NCBI GenBank assembly: GCA_005882275.1
Contig: VBAK01000114.1
Location: 1-64,000 of the forward strand
Reading direction: 5' to 3'
DNA: 64,000 nt
Source of the DNA: Candidatus Segetimicrobium genomatis
Lineage (GTDB): Bacteria; Sysuimicrobiota; Sysuimicrobiia; Sysuimicrobiales; Segetimicrobiaceae
The notes under the pieces were generated by a model. It was not told the origin of the DNA. It saw only the letters and a program-made list of their open reading frames with translations, and made no database searches. Position 1 is the stretch's first letter; each line of letters begins with the position of its first letter. Shown here piece after piece: positions 1-9,072 of the stretch. Both the position numbers and the translations under genes were made by a program.

Positions 1-170
1 CTCCGGTTACGGTGGAGGTCGCCGGCGGCGACTACTCAGCGATGTTCCGCCGTTCGTGCCGCCCCTTCGGGGTCCATTCCTCTCCGGCGTCCTCCCGCGC
101 TCGCACCGTCCACGCGGGTCTCTCGTTAGGACCGGCCGGGAGTACTCGCCCCCGTCATCGGGTTTTGGTA
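1..170 (-). promoter_or_regulatory. T-box leader, probable tryptophan specificity, partial
   Basis: Read on the minus strand, this region has the order of stem I of a T-box leader: GAGTAC at 147-142, an apical GGTGCGAGC at 107-99, then GAATGGACCCC, and GAGTAG at 37-32 followed by a GCCGG-type closing segment. The flanks of the presumed specifier loop pair (CCGGC with GCCGG, GTCC with GGAC, GGGG with CCCC). The triplet in the usual specifier position after GAA is TGG (76-74), which would read tRNA-Trp. The antiterminator and the regulated gene lie beyond position 1. T-boxes sense uncharged tRNA, so the missing gene is probably trpS or a trp biosynthesis gene. Inferred by eye, without covariance-model support. 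Confidence 0.62.
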
Positions 171-176
171 CCCTAC

Positions 177-182
177 ACTATA
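177..182 (-). promoter_or_regulatory. Extended -10 promoter for the T-box transcript
   Basis: On the minus strand the hexamer TATAGT is preceded by TG with one base between, an extended -10 element. It sits about 7 bases upstream of where the T-box leader would start. A TTGACT lies too close (8 bases) to be its -35 element, so recognition probably depends on the extended -10. Confidence 0.45.
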
Positions 183-297
183 ACACAAGAAGTCAAGGGA
201 TTGTGCGCAGGAGAGCCGGAACAGGGGCGAAAAGACGGGGGATGGCGGATCACCACCCTCAGACGGTGCCCGCGCGGCGAGGTTGTGGGTGCGCAAA

Positions 298-1086
298 ATG
301 AGTCACGCACGCGAGTCATCGGATAAGAAGACCGAAGGCGCCCGCTCGTTTTTCGAGGCCATCAAAGCCGGGGATCTGGAGACCGTCCGGCGGATGATTC
401 AGAGCGATGGGGACCTCCTTTTCTACGGAAGTCCGGTCAGAGAGGCGATCGACTATTATCCGGAGATTGCCGACTTCCTGGCGCGCATTGAGTTGAAGCG
501 GCTCAAGGAAGGCAGCGTCTCAAGAGAGCATCTGTACGGCGCCATCCACGATCTTGGCGAAGCCGCGCATTCTAAGACAGGGTATCGTGGCTGTGAGAGT
601 CTTCGCGCAGAGGCCGAGCCCGTGGTCGCAGCGTTCCTGACTGACGACGATGACCAGATTCGATACATTGTCATGAGTGTGCTGGCTCTTCACTGGGACT
701 TGAAGCACTATGCCCAGGTATTCCAGTCGATGGCCCAGACCGATCCAGACGAATTCGTCAGGCAGATGGCCCTCTCCAATGTTGGGTTTTTGCTTCGCGG
801 CTCACGCGACCGCGATGCCGGCGGATTCCTTCTGGGGATCTTCCGCGATCCTGTTCAGCCGGGGGACATGCGGGAGGAGGCCTATGAAAGTCTCGTGGAG
901 ATCTGGCAGGGGTGGAACGCTGCTCAAGCCTTGAGGGTTCGGAAGCGCGGGCAGAAAGATGTTCGGCGCGCGGAAGCTGAGCGGGCAGGCGAGGGATTTG
1001 AAGCAGCCCAAAATGCGTGGGAGGCGTTGGTTGACTGGAAATTTGTGGCACAGGTCGAACAGGCAGTAACGGATGGGGATTTGTAA
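298..1086 (+). CDS. HEAT-repeat-like protein of unknown function
   Basis: A 262-residue soluble protein without signal peptide or membrane segments. It is mostly helical, and its middle (about residues 95-210) looks like HEAT/Armadillo-type helical pairs, for example the stretch around AEPVVAAFLTDDDDQIRYIV, so a protein-interaction scaffold is likely. The C-terminus is charged, with an Arg/Lys-Glu-rich helix. The ATG at 298 is preferred over an in-frame TTG at 283; the ribosome-binding site is weak in either case. It stands alone, divergent from the T-box transcript and convergent with the tauE end of the aro operon. No specific family was recognised. Confidence 0.7.
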   Translation: MSHARESSDKKTEGARSFFEAIKAGDLETVRRMIQSDGDLLFYGSPVREAIDYYPEIADFLARIELKRLKEGSVSREHLYGAIHDLGEAAHSKTGYRGCESLRAEAEPVVAAFLTDDDDQIRYIVMSVLALHWDLKHYAQVFQSMAQTDPDEFVRQMALSNVGFLLRGSRDRDAGGFLLGIFRDPVQPGDMREEAYESLVEIWQGWNAAQALRVRKRGQKDVRRAEAERAGEGFEAAQNAWEALVDWKFVAQVEQAVTDGDL

Positions 1087-1200
1087 AGTACACACTATTT
1101 CACAAAACGGGCATATTCTGAAATAAAACCTTCGATCGAGCCGCGGTATTAACAGTTTGCTAAACATGCCTCTCCAAGGCGGCCCGCGCGGCTTCCCAAT

Positions 1201-1947
1201 CTACCGGGGCAGGCTTCTGGCCAGCAAATTGAGCCCGGCGAGGAAAACCACGGTCAGCACGATCCGCTCGAACATCCTGGCCGGCAGCCGGTCCTGCAGC
1301 GCGAGGCCAGCGAGCGTGCCGGCCGCCATCGGCAGGCAGGCGGCGAGCGCGCCGGTCAGGACGGGCCCCGGATAGAGGCCCAGCTTGAAGTAACTGGCGA
1401 CCTGCACGATGTTCACGACGAAAAACATCATGGTGATCCAGAAGACGAATTCGCGCTTGGCGAGACGGCGGAAGTGAAGGTAGCTGGCGAGGAGCGGCGA
1501 TGAAATCCCCGTCGACCCCCCCATCAAGCCCGCGAGCAGGCCGATGACGGGCCCGGCCCGATTGCCCGCGGCGGCGGGGACCTTGAGCGTCAACCGGCCC
1601 GCGGTGGCGAGCACGTAGAGCAGCGCCACCGCGCCGACCAAGCCCGACAGCAATCGGTGGCTCAGCGACCCGAACAGCAGCGCGCCTCCCACCGTGCCCG
1701 CGGCGAGCGAGACCAGCAGCGCCGCCATGCCGGCGCCCGCCCCGCCGGCGCCCCCACGGCGGACGACGAGGAAGTTGCTGAGGAGCGTGGGGATGGCCAC
1801 CACCGGGATCGCCACCCGCGGACCGATGATGGACGACAGCAGCGGAACCGCGACGAGCGGAAACCCGAACCCGATGGCGCCCTTGAGCATCGAGGCGCCG
1901 CACACCACCAGCGCCCCGGCGATCATCTGCCAGGGATCGTATGTCAT
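1201..1947 (-). CDS. TauE/SafE-family membrane permease
   Basis: A 248-residue membrane protein with about eight hydrophobic segments and the pattern near the N-terminus (GASMLKGAIGFGFPLVAVPL) that marks the TauE/SafE sulfite or organosulfonate exporter family. The ATG at 1947 overlaps the aroA stop by four bases (ATGA), so it is the last gene of the shikimate operon and translationally coupled to it. That position suggests a substrate connected with aromatic metabolism rather than sulfite, but this is inference. A long upstream extension of the reading frame inside aroA is not coding. Family assignment is good; the substrate is unknown. Confidence 0.82.
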   Translation of the reverse strand: MTYDPWQMIAGALVVCGASMLKGAIGFGFPLVAVPLLSSIIGPRVAIPVVAIPTLLSNFLVVRRGGAGGAGAGMAALLVSLAAGTVGGALLFGSLSHRLLSGLVGAVALLYVLATAGRLTLKVPAAAGNRAGPVIGLLAGLMGGSTGISSPLLASYLHFRRLAKREFVFWITMMFFVVNIVQVASYFKLGLYPGPVLTGALAACLPMAAGTLAGLALQDRLPARMFERIVLTVVFLAGLNLLARSLPR

Positions 1948-3224
1948 CCGCCGGTGGCCCGGCGGAGCGCCTCTGCAAACCCGGGAAACGACGTCTCGAT
2001 GTTGCCGGGGTCGTCGACGGTAACGGACCCCCCGGCGCACAGCCCGGCCACGGCCAGGCTCATGGCGATCCGGTGGTCTCCGCCGCTCGTGACGCGGCCA
2101 CCCCGCAGCGGCCGGCCGCCGGCGATCACCATGCCGTCCGGCCGCGGCTCGACCCGGGCGCCGAGGCGCCCCAGTTCCCTCGCCAGCGCCTCCACGCGAT
2201 CCGACTCCTTCACCCGCAGTTCGGCGGCATCGCGGATCACCGTCTCCCCCTCCGCGAGACACGCCGCGACCGCCAGCACCGGCAGCTCGTCGATCGCGCG
2301 CGGCACCAGGTCCCCGCCGATCACCGCGCCGTGCAGCGGCGTCGCCCGAACGGCGACGGTCCCCACGGGCTCTCCGCCCTCCTCCCGGAGATCCGCCACC
2401 TCCACGCGCGCGCCCATCATCGTCAAGATGTCCAGCAGCCCGGTGCGCGTAGGATTCAATCCGACATCGCGGATTTCGACCCGGGAGCCCGGCACGAGCG
2501 ACGCGGCGACAATAAAGTAGGCCGCAGAAGAAAAATCGCCCGGCACCCGCACCTGCGCGGCCCTGAGGGCCACCGGCCCGCGCAGCCGGGTGGTCAGCCC
2601 GTCGCGCTCCACCGCCGCGCCGAACACTCCCAGCATGCGTTCGGTGTGATCGCGGCTCTGGGCCGGCTCACGCACCGAGGTGGGTCCCGCGGCGAAGAGG
2701 CCGGCCAGGAGCACCGCCGACTTCACCTGCGCGCTCGCGACCGGGGTGGCGTAGTCGATGCCGCTCAGCCTGCCGCCGTCGATGGCGAGCGGGGCGAGGC
2801 GGCCTCCCTGACGCCCGGAGACCCGGGCGCCCATCCGCCGGAGCGGATCCGCGATCCGATCCATCGGCCGCCGGCGGATCGACGCGTCGCCGGTGAGCAC
2901 GCTGTGAAACGGGTGCCCGGCCAGGACGCCGGCGAGCAGGCGGATCGTCGTCCCGGAGTTGCCGACGTCCAGCACCTCCTCGGGCTCCTGCAGCGGCCTG
3001 CCGCGGACTTCGATCTCGTCGACCCGTTCGTCGATGGGGACGCCGGCCGCCCGCAGGCAGCGCAGGGTCGACCGGCAATCATCCGCCTGGAGGAACCCCG
3101 ACACCCGGGTGGTGCCGTGCGCGATGGCGCCGATGATGGCCCCGCGGTGGGAGATGGATTTATCCCCCGGCACGCGGAGCACGCCCTGGAGCGCGCGCCC
3201 CGGGGAGACGACCAGCGGGGTCAC
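1944..3224 (-). CDS. aroA: 3-phosphoshikimate 1-carboxyvinyltransferase (EPSP synthase)
   Basis: A 426-residue EPSP synthase that joins shikimate 3-phosphate and phosphoenolpyruvate in the sixth step of the shikimate pathway. The N-terminal VPGDKSISHR carries the PEP and shikimate-phosphate binding Lys, Ser and Arg. Further conserved blocks are LDVGNSGTTIRLL, the DASIRRRPM loop, VPGDFSSAAYF, and near the C-terminus RVKESDRV and GGDHRIAM. The GTG at 3224 overlaps the aroH stop by four bases, which fixes the start; frame upstream of it belongs to aroH. Length is normal. The class I versus class II distinction, which bears on glyphosate sensitivity, was not resolved by eye. Confidence 0.95.
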   Translation of the reverse strand: MTPLVVSPGRALQGVLRVPGDKSISHRGAIIGAIAHGTTRVSGFLQADDCRSTLRCLRAAGVPIDERVDEIEVRGRPLQEPEEVLDVGNSGTTIRLLAGVLAGHPFHSVLTGDASIRRRPMDRIADPLRRMGARVSGRQGGRLAPLAIDGGRLSGIDYATPVASAQVKSAVLLAGLFAAGPTSVREPAQSRDHTERMLGVFGAAVERDGLTTRLRGPVALRAAQVRVPGDFSSAAYFIVAASLVPGSRVEIRDVGLNPTRTGLLDILTMMGARVEVADLREEGGEPVGTVAVRATPLHGAVIGGDLVPRAIDELPVLAVAACLAEGETVIRDAAELRVKESDRVEALARELGRLGARVEPRPDGMVIAGGRPLRGGRVTSGGDHRIAMSLAVAGLCAGGSVTVDDPGNIETSFPGFAEALRRATGG

Positions 3225-3589
3225 GATCGCGTGAGGTCGGGGCGGAGGCGCTCGGCGTCGCGGAGGTAGACGTGCCGGACCTCCGCCGCGGTCTTGGTCG
3301 TGTTCACGAGCATGAGGATCCGCACGCACCGCGGCAGGGCGCCGGGCACCGGCACCTCCTGAGCGCACATCAGCGGGACGTGCGTCCAGCCCGGCAGGCG
3401 CCGGCAGGCCTCGGCGGGAAACACGGCGTTCAGGTCCGCGGTCACGGTAAAGAGCACGCCCGCCACATCGTCGGCGTCGATCTCGTTGATCCGGATCATC
3501 GCCCGCAGGAGCTCGAGGGTGGCATCGAGGATCGCCTGTTCCGTGTTCGCATCGACCGTGATCGCCCCCCGAACCCCGCGGAACCGCAT
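3221..3589 (-). CDS. aroH: Chorismate mutase, AroH type
   Basis: A 122-residue monofunctional chorismate mutase of the trimeric alpha/beta-barrel AroH class of Bacillus subtilis, converting chorismate to prephenate for Phe and Tyr synthesis. The start MRFRGVRGAITVDANT, the acidic middle around EIDADDVAGVLFTVTADLNA, and the sequence VPVPGALPRCVRILMLVNT with its active-site Arg match the class. The ATG at 3589 follows a strong AGGAGG. The stop overlaps the aroA GTG. Its presence shows the operon branches past chorismate. Confidence 0.93.
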   Translation of the reverse strand: MRFRGVRGAITVDANTEQAILDATLELLRAMIRINEIDADDVAGVLFTVTADLNAVFPAEACRRLPGWTHVPLMCAQEVPVPGALPRCVRILMLVNTTKTAAEVRHVYLRDAERLRPDLTRS

Positions 3590-3663
3590 GGTCTCCTCCT
3601 GCCGGCCCGCGGCGCCGGTTTGCGGTGTCAGGCGCGCGGGCTGGCTGTTGCTTCGACGGGCGC

Positions 3664-4233
3664 TCAGGGCCTCCTCTGCGGGGCGCGACGCCGGCGCGAC
3701 GCGCCGCCGCTGTGCGGCGCACGGCGCGACCCGTCCTCCGTCATCGCCGCAGCCGGGTCCTCCAGGCCCGCACCAGCCCGGGACCGGGGGGTGGGGGATG
3801 GACGGGCGGCGACGGCCAGCGCGGCGCGGAGCCCCAGCAGATAGCTGTCCGCGCCAAATCCGCTGATCTGCCCCCGGACGACCGGGGCGATCACGGAGAC
3901 CCGGAACGCCTCGCGGGCATGGATGTTCGAGAGGTGCACCTCGATCACCGGCACCGAGATCGCCGCGATCGCATCGCGCAGCGAGTAACTGTAGTGGGTC
4001 AGCGCTCCCGCGTTGAGCACGATCGCGTCATAGCGCCCCTGCGCGGCGTGCAGCCGGTCGATGATCGCGCCTTCGTGATTGCTCTGATACGTGTCGACGC
4101 CGGCCCCTTCGGCGCGCGCCAGCGCCGCGAGCCTGCGGTCGATCTCGGCGAGCGTCGTCGTGCCGTAGATGTCCGGCTGCCGCTGCCCGAGCAGGTTGAG
4201 GTTGGGGCCGTGGATCACCAGCACCTTAGCCAT
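3664..4233 (-). CDS. aroQ: Type II 3-dehydroquinate dehydratase with C-terminal tail
   Basis: A type II dehydroquinase that dehydrates 3-dehydroquinate to 3-dehydroshikimate. The first 145 residues are typical: [17 protein letters not shown] with the catalytic Tyr, [29 protein letters not shown], and [16 protein letters not shown] with the catalytic His. After [16 protein letters not shown] the protein continues about 40 residues into an Arg/Pro/Ala-rich tail; family members usually end near 145-150 residues. The tail may be disordered or may reflect loss of the ancestral stop. The ATG at 4233 overlaps the aroKB stop by 8 bases. Confidence 0.92.
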   Translation of the reverse strand: MAKVLVIHGPNLNLLGQRQPDIYGTTTLAEIDRRLAALARAEGAGVDTYQSNHEGAIIDRLHAAQGRYDAIVLNAGALTHYSYSLRDAIAAISVPVIEVHLSNIHAREAFRVSVIAPVVRGQISGFGADSYLLGLRAALAVAARPSPTPRSRAGAGLEDPAAAMTEDGSRRAPHSGGASRRRRAPQRRP

Positions 4234-5920
4234 CGGTGAGGACCTCCTCGATGAGCGCCGGGGGAACGTCGTCCCGGATGACCGTCCGGCCCGGCGCCTG
4301 CGGGAGCACGAACCGCAGCCGGCCGGCGGCGGCCTTCTTGTCGTGCGCCATCGCCGCCCGCACCGCGCGCGGCGCCGGCGGCTTCCGGCGCGAGAGCGCC
4401 GCGCGCCTGACAGGCAGGCCCAGCGCTTCCAGCAGCCGCGTCTGGCGGTCGAGGAGCGCCGGCGCGCACACCCCCAGGCGCACCGCCAGGCGGGCCTCGA
4501 GCGTCATCCCCACCGAGACGGCCTCGCCGTGGGTGAGCCCGCGGTAGGACGCCGCGGCCTCGAACGCATGGCCGAAGGTGTGGCCGTAGTTGAGCACCAT
4601 CCGCGGGCCCGCCTCCCGCTCGTCGCGGGCCACAACGTCCGCCTTGTAGGCCGCGCACCGGGCCACGATCCACTCGAGCGCGGCGGGATCCCCGCGGCGG
4701 CACTCCGCCGCGTGGCTCTCCACGTAGTCGAACAGGTCGGGCGCGCCGATCACGCCGGTCTTGACCACCTCGGCCATCCCCGAGCGCAGCTGGCGCGGCG
4801 GCAGCGAGCGGAGCGTGTCGGGATCCGCGAGGACGACCGCGGGCTGGTGGACGGCCCCGATCAAATTCTTGGCGCGGAAGTTGATCCCCGTCTTGCCGCC
4901 GATGCTGGCATCCACCTGCGCGAGCAGGGTCGTGGGCGCCGAGACCCAGGCGATCCCCCGAAGAAAGGTGGCCGCGACGAACCCGCCGAGATCTCCCGCC
5001 ACTCCGCCGCCGAGGGCCAGCAGCGCGCAGCTCCGGTCGAACCCGGCATCCACCAGCCTGTCGAACACCCGCGCCGCCGCGCGCAGGCTCTTGCTGGACT
5101 CGGCCGGGGGCACGATGACGGGAACGACCTCGTACCCGGCCTTGCGGAGCCGCCTGGCGAGCGGGCGGCCGTACAGCGCGTCGATGCGGGGATGGGTGAG
5201 CAGCGCCAGCCGGCCGCGGAGGCCGCACCGGTCGAGGTACGCCGCAGCGTCCGCCAGGATCCCCTTGCCGATCCAGACGTCGTACCCACGCGGGCCGAGG
5301 TCCACCCGGACCGCCCGGGCCGCGCCGGCGGCCGGGCGGTCGCCGGCCGACCCGGCGGCGGGACGCGCGGGGTCCGAGATGGCGGCCCCGCGGAGCGCGT
5401 CCTCGCGCGCGAGGACGAACGCGACCACCCGATCGGCCACCGCATCGAGCGAGAGCGCCGAGGTCTCCACGACGACATCGGCCTCGCGGTAGAACTCGCT
5501 ACGCTCTTCGAGCAGGCGGTGCACGCGGCCCTCGGGATCGTCGCCCAGCAGCGGGCGATCCCCGGCGCGCCCCACCCGGGCGAGGATCGCCTGGGGATCG
5601 GCCCGGAGCGCGACGATCAGCCCGTGCTGGCGCAGGCGGTCCATGTTCTTGCGGCTGAGCACAACGCCGCCCCCCGTGGCAATGACGCTCCCGCCCGGCC
5701 CCGCCGCCCGAGCCACAGCCTGGGCCTCGAGCCTGCGGAACGCGGCCTCGCCGTCCTCGGCAAAGATGCGCGGGACCGACCGGCCGGCCTCCGCCTCGAT
5801 CAGCGCGTCGGTGTCCACGAATGGGCGGCCGAGGCGGGACGCAACGATGCGGCCCACCGAGGTCTTGCCCGTCGCCATGAAGCCGATGAGGACGATGTTG
5901 GGCGGCACGCGCGCGGTCAC
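4226..5920 (-). CDS. aroKB: Fused shikimate kinase / 3-dehydroquinate synthase
   Basis: A 564-residue bifunctional enzyme. Residues about 1-175 are shikimate kinase (Walker [16 protein letters not shown], and the shikimate-binding ATGGGVVL). A Pro/Ala-rich linker follows, then residues about 205-560 are 3-dehydroquinate synthase ([44 protein letters not shown] with the metal His residues). It therefore performs pathway steps 2 and 5 in one chain. Such fusions are known in a few thermophiles such as Thermotoga. The GTG at 5920 overlaps the aroC stop (GTGA). No frameshift is needed; the frame is continuous. Confidence 0.94.
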   Translation of the reverse strand: MTARVPPNIVLIGFMATGKTSVGRIVASRLGRPFVDTDALIEAEAGRSVPRIFAEDGEAAFRRLEAQAVARAAGPGGSVIATGGGVVLSRKNMDRLRQHGLIVALRADPQAILARVGRAGDRPLLGDDPEGRVHRLLEERSEFYREADVVVETSALSLDAVADRVVAFVLAREDALRGAAISDPARPAAGSAGDRPAAGAARAVRVDLGPRGYDVWIGKGILADAAAYLDRCGLRGRLALLTHPRIDALYGRPLARRLRKAGYEVVPVIVPPAESSKSLRAAARVFDRLVDAGFDRSCALLALGGGVAGDLGGFVAATFLRGIAWVSAPTTLLAQVDASIGGKTGINFRAKNLIGAVHQPAVVLADPDTLRSLPPRQLRSGMAEVVKTGVIGAPDLFDYVESHAAECRRGDPAALEWIVARCAAYKADVVARDEREAGPRMVLNYGHTFGHAFEAAASYRGLTHGEAVSVGMTLEARLAVRLGVCAPALLDRQTRLLEALGLPVRRAALSRRKPPAPRAVRAAMAHDKKAAAGRLRFVLPQAPGRTVIRDDVPPALIEEVLTDG

Positions 5921-7056
5921 CCCGCCGGCGCGGGGGGACCGCGCCTGGCCCACCGCTGGTGCGCGTCGTAGGCGACGCGCATCTGGTCGAGGCTGTCCCC
6001 CCCGAATTTCTCGATCATCGCATCCGCCAGGACAAACGCGACCATGGCTTCGCCGATCACCCCGGCCGAAGGGACGGCGGTGACGTCGCTGCGAACCACC
6101 GCCGCTTCCACGCGCTCTTTGGTGACGATGTCCACGGACGCGAGCGGGCTGCGCAGGGTGCTGAGCGGCTTCATCGCCACCCGGGCGACCAGCGGATCGC
6201 CGGTCGACATGCCGCCTTCGGTGCCCCCGGCCCGGTTCGTCGCCCGGTGGAAACCCCGCTCCGGATCGTAGAAGATCTCGTCGTGCGCCGAGGATCCCGG
6301 CAGCCGCGCCTCCTGAAACCCCTCGCCGATCTCCACGCCCTTGATGGCGTTGATGGACATCAGCGCCTGCGCGAGCCGGCCGTCCAGCCGCCGATCCCAG
6401 TGCACATAGGTGCCGAGCCCGACGGGGAGCCCGAGCGCGACGACCTCGAAGACGCCGCCCAGCGTATCGCCCGCCTCCCGCGCTTTATCGATGGCGGCGA
6501 TCATCCGGGTCTGGGCCTCGGGGTCGACGCACCGCAGCGGGGACGCTTCGGCGAGCGCGGGGATGTCCTCATACCGGTCCGGGCGGCGGCCGATCGCGAT
6601 CCCGCCGAGCTCCACCACGTGACTCGCCAGGGTGATCCCGAACTGGGCGAGGAGGGCCCGGCAGATCGCGCCCGCCGCAACGCGGGCGACCGTTTCGCGG
6701 GCGCTCGACCGCTCGAGCACCCGGCGCACGTCGTCGAAGTGGTACTTGAGGGCGCCGGCGAGATCGGCGTGTCCGGGCCGGGGCCGGGTGAGCGGAGGCT
6801 CCGCCGTGCGCCAGTCCTTGTTGCCGATATGCAGGCCGACCGGCGCCCCGATCGTCGTGCCGCTCATCACGCCCGCATAGATCTCCGCGCGGTCCTGCTC
6901 GATCTGCATCCGGCCGCCGCGGCCGTAGCCGCGCTGCCGGCGGGCGAGCTGGACGGTGATGTCCTCCTCGCTCAGAGGCAGGCCCGCCGGGATGCCTTCC
7001 AGCACGACCAGCAGGCCGCGCCCGTGGGACTCGCCCGAGGTCAGAAACCGCAGCAC
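5917..7056 (-). CDS. aroC: Chorismate synthase
   Basis: A 379-residue FMN-dependent enzyme that converts EPSP to chorismate, the last step of the pathway. The N-terminal LTSGESHGRGL, the RQRGYGRGGRM block, the internal RSSARETVARVAAGA and the late GGISTG-equivalent GGMSTGDPL followed by KPLSTL are family signatures. It starts with ATG 12 bases downstream of aroE and its stop overlaps the aroKB GTG. Length and motifs are complete. Confidence 0.96.
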   Translation of the reverse strand: MLRFLTSGESHGRGLLVVLEGIPAGLPLSEEDITVQLARRQRGYGRGGRMQIEQDRAEIYAGVMSGTTIGAPVGLHIGNKDWRTAEPPLTRPRPGHADLAGALKYHFDDVRRVLERSSARETVARVAAGAICRALLAQFGITLASHVVELGGIAIGRRPDRYEDIPALAEASPLRCVDPEAQTRMIAAIDKAREAGDTLGGVFEVVALGLPVGLGTYVHWDRRLDGRLAQALMSINAIKGVEIGEGFQEARLPGSSAHDEIFYDPERGFHRATNRAGGTEGGMSTGDPLVARVAMKPLSTLRSPLASVDIVTKERVEAAVVRSDVTAVPSAGVIGEAMVAFVLADAMIEKFGGDSLDQMRVAYDAHQRWARRGPPAPAG

Positions 7057-7067
7057 CGGCGATGCTC

Positions 7068-7958
7068 CTACGATTTCGAGGCCGCTTCCCGCGGCAGGCC
7101 CAACGCGTCGCGCATCACCTGCAGGGGGGCCTGGCGGCCGGTCCAGATCTCAAAGGCGCGTGCGCCCTGGTAGAGGAGCATCGGGAGGCCTCCCAGCGTG
7201 CGGCATCCCGCCGCGCGGGCCTCGCGCAGCAGGACCGTTTCTCGAGGATCGTAGACCATGTCCATCACGAACAGCCCGGGATGCAGCAGGGTCCCGGGGA
7301 CCGCCGACAGCGCGCGCTGCCCGCCGGCGCCGGCCGTCGTCGCCTGCACCAGCAGGGTCGCTTCGCGCAGCGTCACGGCGACCCCGGCGCCGTCGAGCGG
7401 CGCCGCGTCGACCGCGCAGGTGACGGTCCGACGGACGGCATCCGCCAGCGCGGCGGCGCGATCCCAGTTGCGGTTGATGATCGTGACGGCGCCCGCCCCC
7501 GCGCCCGCGAGGGCGAACGCGGCGGCCCGGGCCGCGCCGCCCGCGCCCACGATGACGGCCCGCTGCCCTTCCGGCGTCACGCCGCCGTCGAGCCGGAGGG
7601 CATCGAGCAACCCGGCGGCGTCGGTATTGTAGCCGATCAGGCGGTCACCGGACACCTGCACGGTGTTCACCGCGCCGATCACGCGGGCGTCGTCCGTGGT
7701 CTCGTCGAGATACGCGAGGGCGGCCTCTTTGTGGGGGACGGTGATATTGGCGCCGGCGGCGCCGAGCGCGGCCAACCCCCGCAGCGCCGCTTCCAGGCGA
7801 TCCCGGGGCACCCGGAACCCCACGTAGCACCAGTTGAGCCCCAGGGCCGCGAACGCTGCGTTGTGGAGCCGGGGAGAGAGGCTTCCCCGAACCGCATCTC
7901 CGATGACCCCGACGACCGTTGTCGCCCCGTCGATCTCCGTATGTTCCCCCCGATCCAT
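7068..7958 (-). CDS. aroE: Shikimate dehydrogenase
   Basis: A 296-residue NADP-dependent dehydrogenase that reduces 3-dehydroshikimate to shikimate. Visible motifs are the substrate-binding GDAVRGSLSPRLHNAAF, the catalytic Lys in NITVPHKE, GAVNTV, GYNTDAAG, and the nucleotide fold VGAGGAARAAAFAL followed by NRNW. It is the first gene of the aro operon; the ATG at 7958 is the only canonical start upstream of the fold and has a poor ribosome-binding site. The short upstream region to 8040 contains a GC-rich palindrome (CAGGCCTGG) but no recognised leader. Confidence 0.94.
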   Translation of the reverse strand: MDRGEHTEIDGATTVVGVIGDAVRGSLSPRLHNAAFAALGLNWCYVGFRVPRDRLEAALRGLAALGAAGANITVPHKEAALAYLDETTDDARVIGAVNTVQVSGDRLIGYNTDAAGLLDALRLDGGVTPEGQRAVIVGAGGAARAAAFALAGAGAGAVTIINRNWDRAAALADAVRRTVTCAVDAAPLDGAGVAVTLREATLLVQATTAGAGGQRALSAVPGTLLHPGLFVMDMVYDPRETVLLREARAAGCRTLGGLPMLLYQGARAFEIWTGRQAPLQVMRDALGLPREAASKS

Positions 7959-8102
7959 TCACCAGGCCTGGTCTCCAGATCTCTGAGAGAGCCTTTATTT
8001 ATCAGGCCTCCACGCATATCCTTCCTGACTTCTCTCTAGGGCTGATCCTCGTGAAAGCAGGGTACTATGGTCCTTGTCCAACATACCACGGAGGTGACAC
8101 CC

Positions 8103-8369
8103 ATGAGGACAATCCTGGTCGGTCTGGCGCTCGCGGGCGCCGCGCTGTTCGGCGTGTTGCTGAATCCGGCGTCATCCGTCAGCAACGAACGGGCGAAGAT
8201 GACCGTCACCCTGGCAGGGAAGATGAGCGAGGGGCCGGACTGGGTGGACACAAAAATTCTGTGCGACAGCCACGACAACGAGATCGTGGTGGTCAAGAAC
8301 AGGGAACAAGGCCTGAGAGGCTCCGACATGCAGATGGGTGTCGTGGCGATTCCCGGCGGCTGCAGGTAA
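8103..8369 (+). CDS. Small secreted protein of unknown function
   Basis: An 88-residue protein with an N-terminal hydrophobic segment (MRTILVGLALAGAALFGVLL) typical of a signal peptide or anchor, followed by a small polar domain holding two cysteines (ILCDSHDNE and GGCR) that could form a disulfide. The ATG at 8103 is chosen because GGAGGTG lies 8 bases upstream; an upstream GTG-type start at 8067 would bury the signal peptide. It precedes the phosphoribosyltransferase gene by about 80 bases. No family was recognised. Confidence 0.65.
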   Translation: MRTILVGLALAGAALFGVLLNPASSVSNERAKMTVTLAGKMSEGPDWVDTKILCDSHDNEIVVVKNREQGLRGSDMQMGVVAIPGGCR

Positions 8370-8452
8370 GCTCGGCGATTCGCTAGACAGACCGCGGCCC
8401 CGCATGCCAGAATGGCGTGTGGCGCAGAGGCGCGTGCGGCCGGGGGGCGCAG

Positions 8453-9031
8453 ATGAAATACGAGGGGCAGGAGTCCTATGAGATCGAGGTGGTGGGAATC
8501 CGGCGCAGACTGCCCGTCGTTCCCATCACCGATGCTCTGTGGATCGCCGCGTTCGTCCTGTGGGGCGACGTCGAGCTGACCAATGCCTGCGCCCGGGCGA
8601 TCGCCGCCAGGCTCCAGCCCTTCGAGTTCGATTGCGTGGTCTCCATCGAGGCCAAAGCCCTCCCGCTCGTCCACATGGTCGCCACCTACCTGTCCGATCC
8701 CGTCGCCGGCCGGTACTTCCCGTACATCGTCTTCCGCAAGAGCGTGAAGGGTTATATGAAGCGCCCGCTGACCGTGAAGGCGAAATCGATCACCACCGCG
8801 TCAACGCAGACGCTCGTCCTCGACGGGCCCGAGGCCGAGCGTCTGCGGGGGAGCCGGGTCGTCGTGGTGGACGACGTCGTGAGCACCGGGGGCAGCCTCC
8901 GGGCCGCCGATGAGCTGCTGACTCAGGTGGGCGCGCGCGTGGTGGCGAGGGCCGCGGTGCTGCACGAGGAGGGGGGGTACGTGAACCCCGCCCTGATCAC
9001 GCTGGGCACGCTGCCGATCTTCACGAAGTAA
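8453..9031 (+). CDS. Phosphoribosyltransferase, adenine/xanthine type
   Basis: A 192-residue type I phosphoribosyltransferase. The PRPP-binding loop VVVVDDVVSTGGSL lies near residue 140, and the N-terminal SIEAKALPLVHMVA is the hood region seen in adenine and xanthine phosphoribosyltransferases, so a purine-salvage role is likely. The ATG at 8453 follows a GGGGGG stretch and is preferred to a start at 8417. It is convergent with tatA, ending 41 bases before it. The base it uses cannot be told from the motifs. Confidence 0.82.
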   Translation: MKYEGQESYEIEVVGIRRRLPVVPITDALWIAAFVLWGDVELTNACARAIAARLQPFEFDCVVSIEAKALPLVHMVATYLSDPVAGRYFPYIVFRKSVKGYMKRPLTVKAKSITTASTQTLVLDGPEAERLRGSRVVVVDDVVSTGGSLRAADELLTQVGARVVARAAVLHEEGGYVNPALITLGTLPIFTK

Positions 9032-9072
9032 CCGGCCGCGCGGTGCCACGCCCGCGCCGCGCCACCGGGGGG

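Noticed and set aside
4169-5971. 600-residue plus-strand frame opposite aroKB
   Set aside because: Shadow of the aroKB gene with biased composition and no recognisable domain.
7959-8040. Possible T-box or leader before aroE
   Set aside because: Too short, and lacks the AGTA and GGTGCGAGC-type motifs seen at the left edge.
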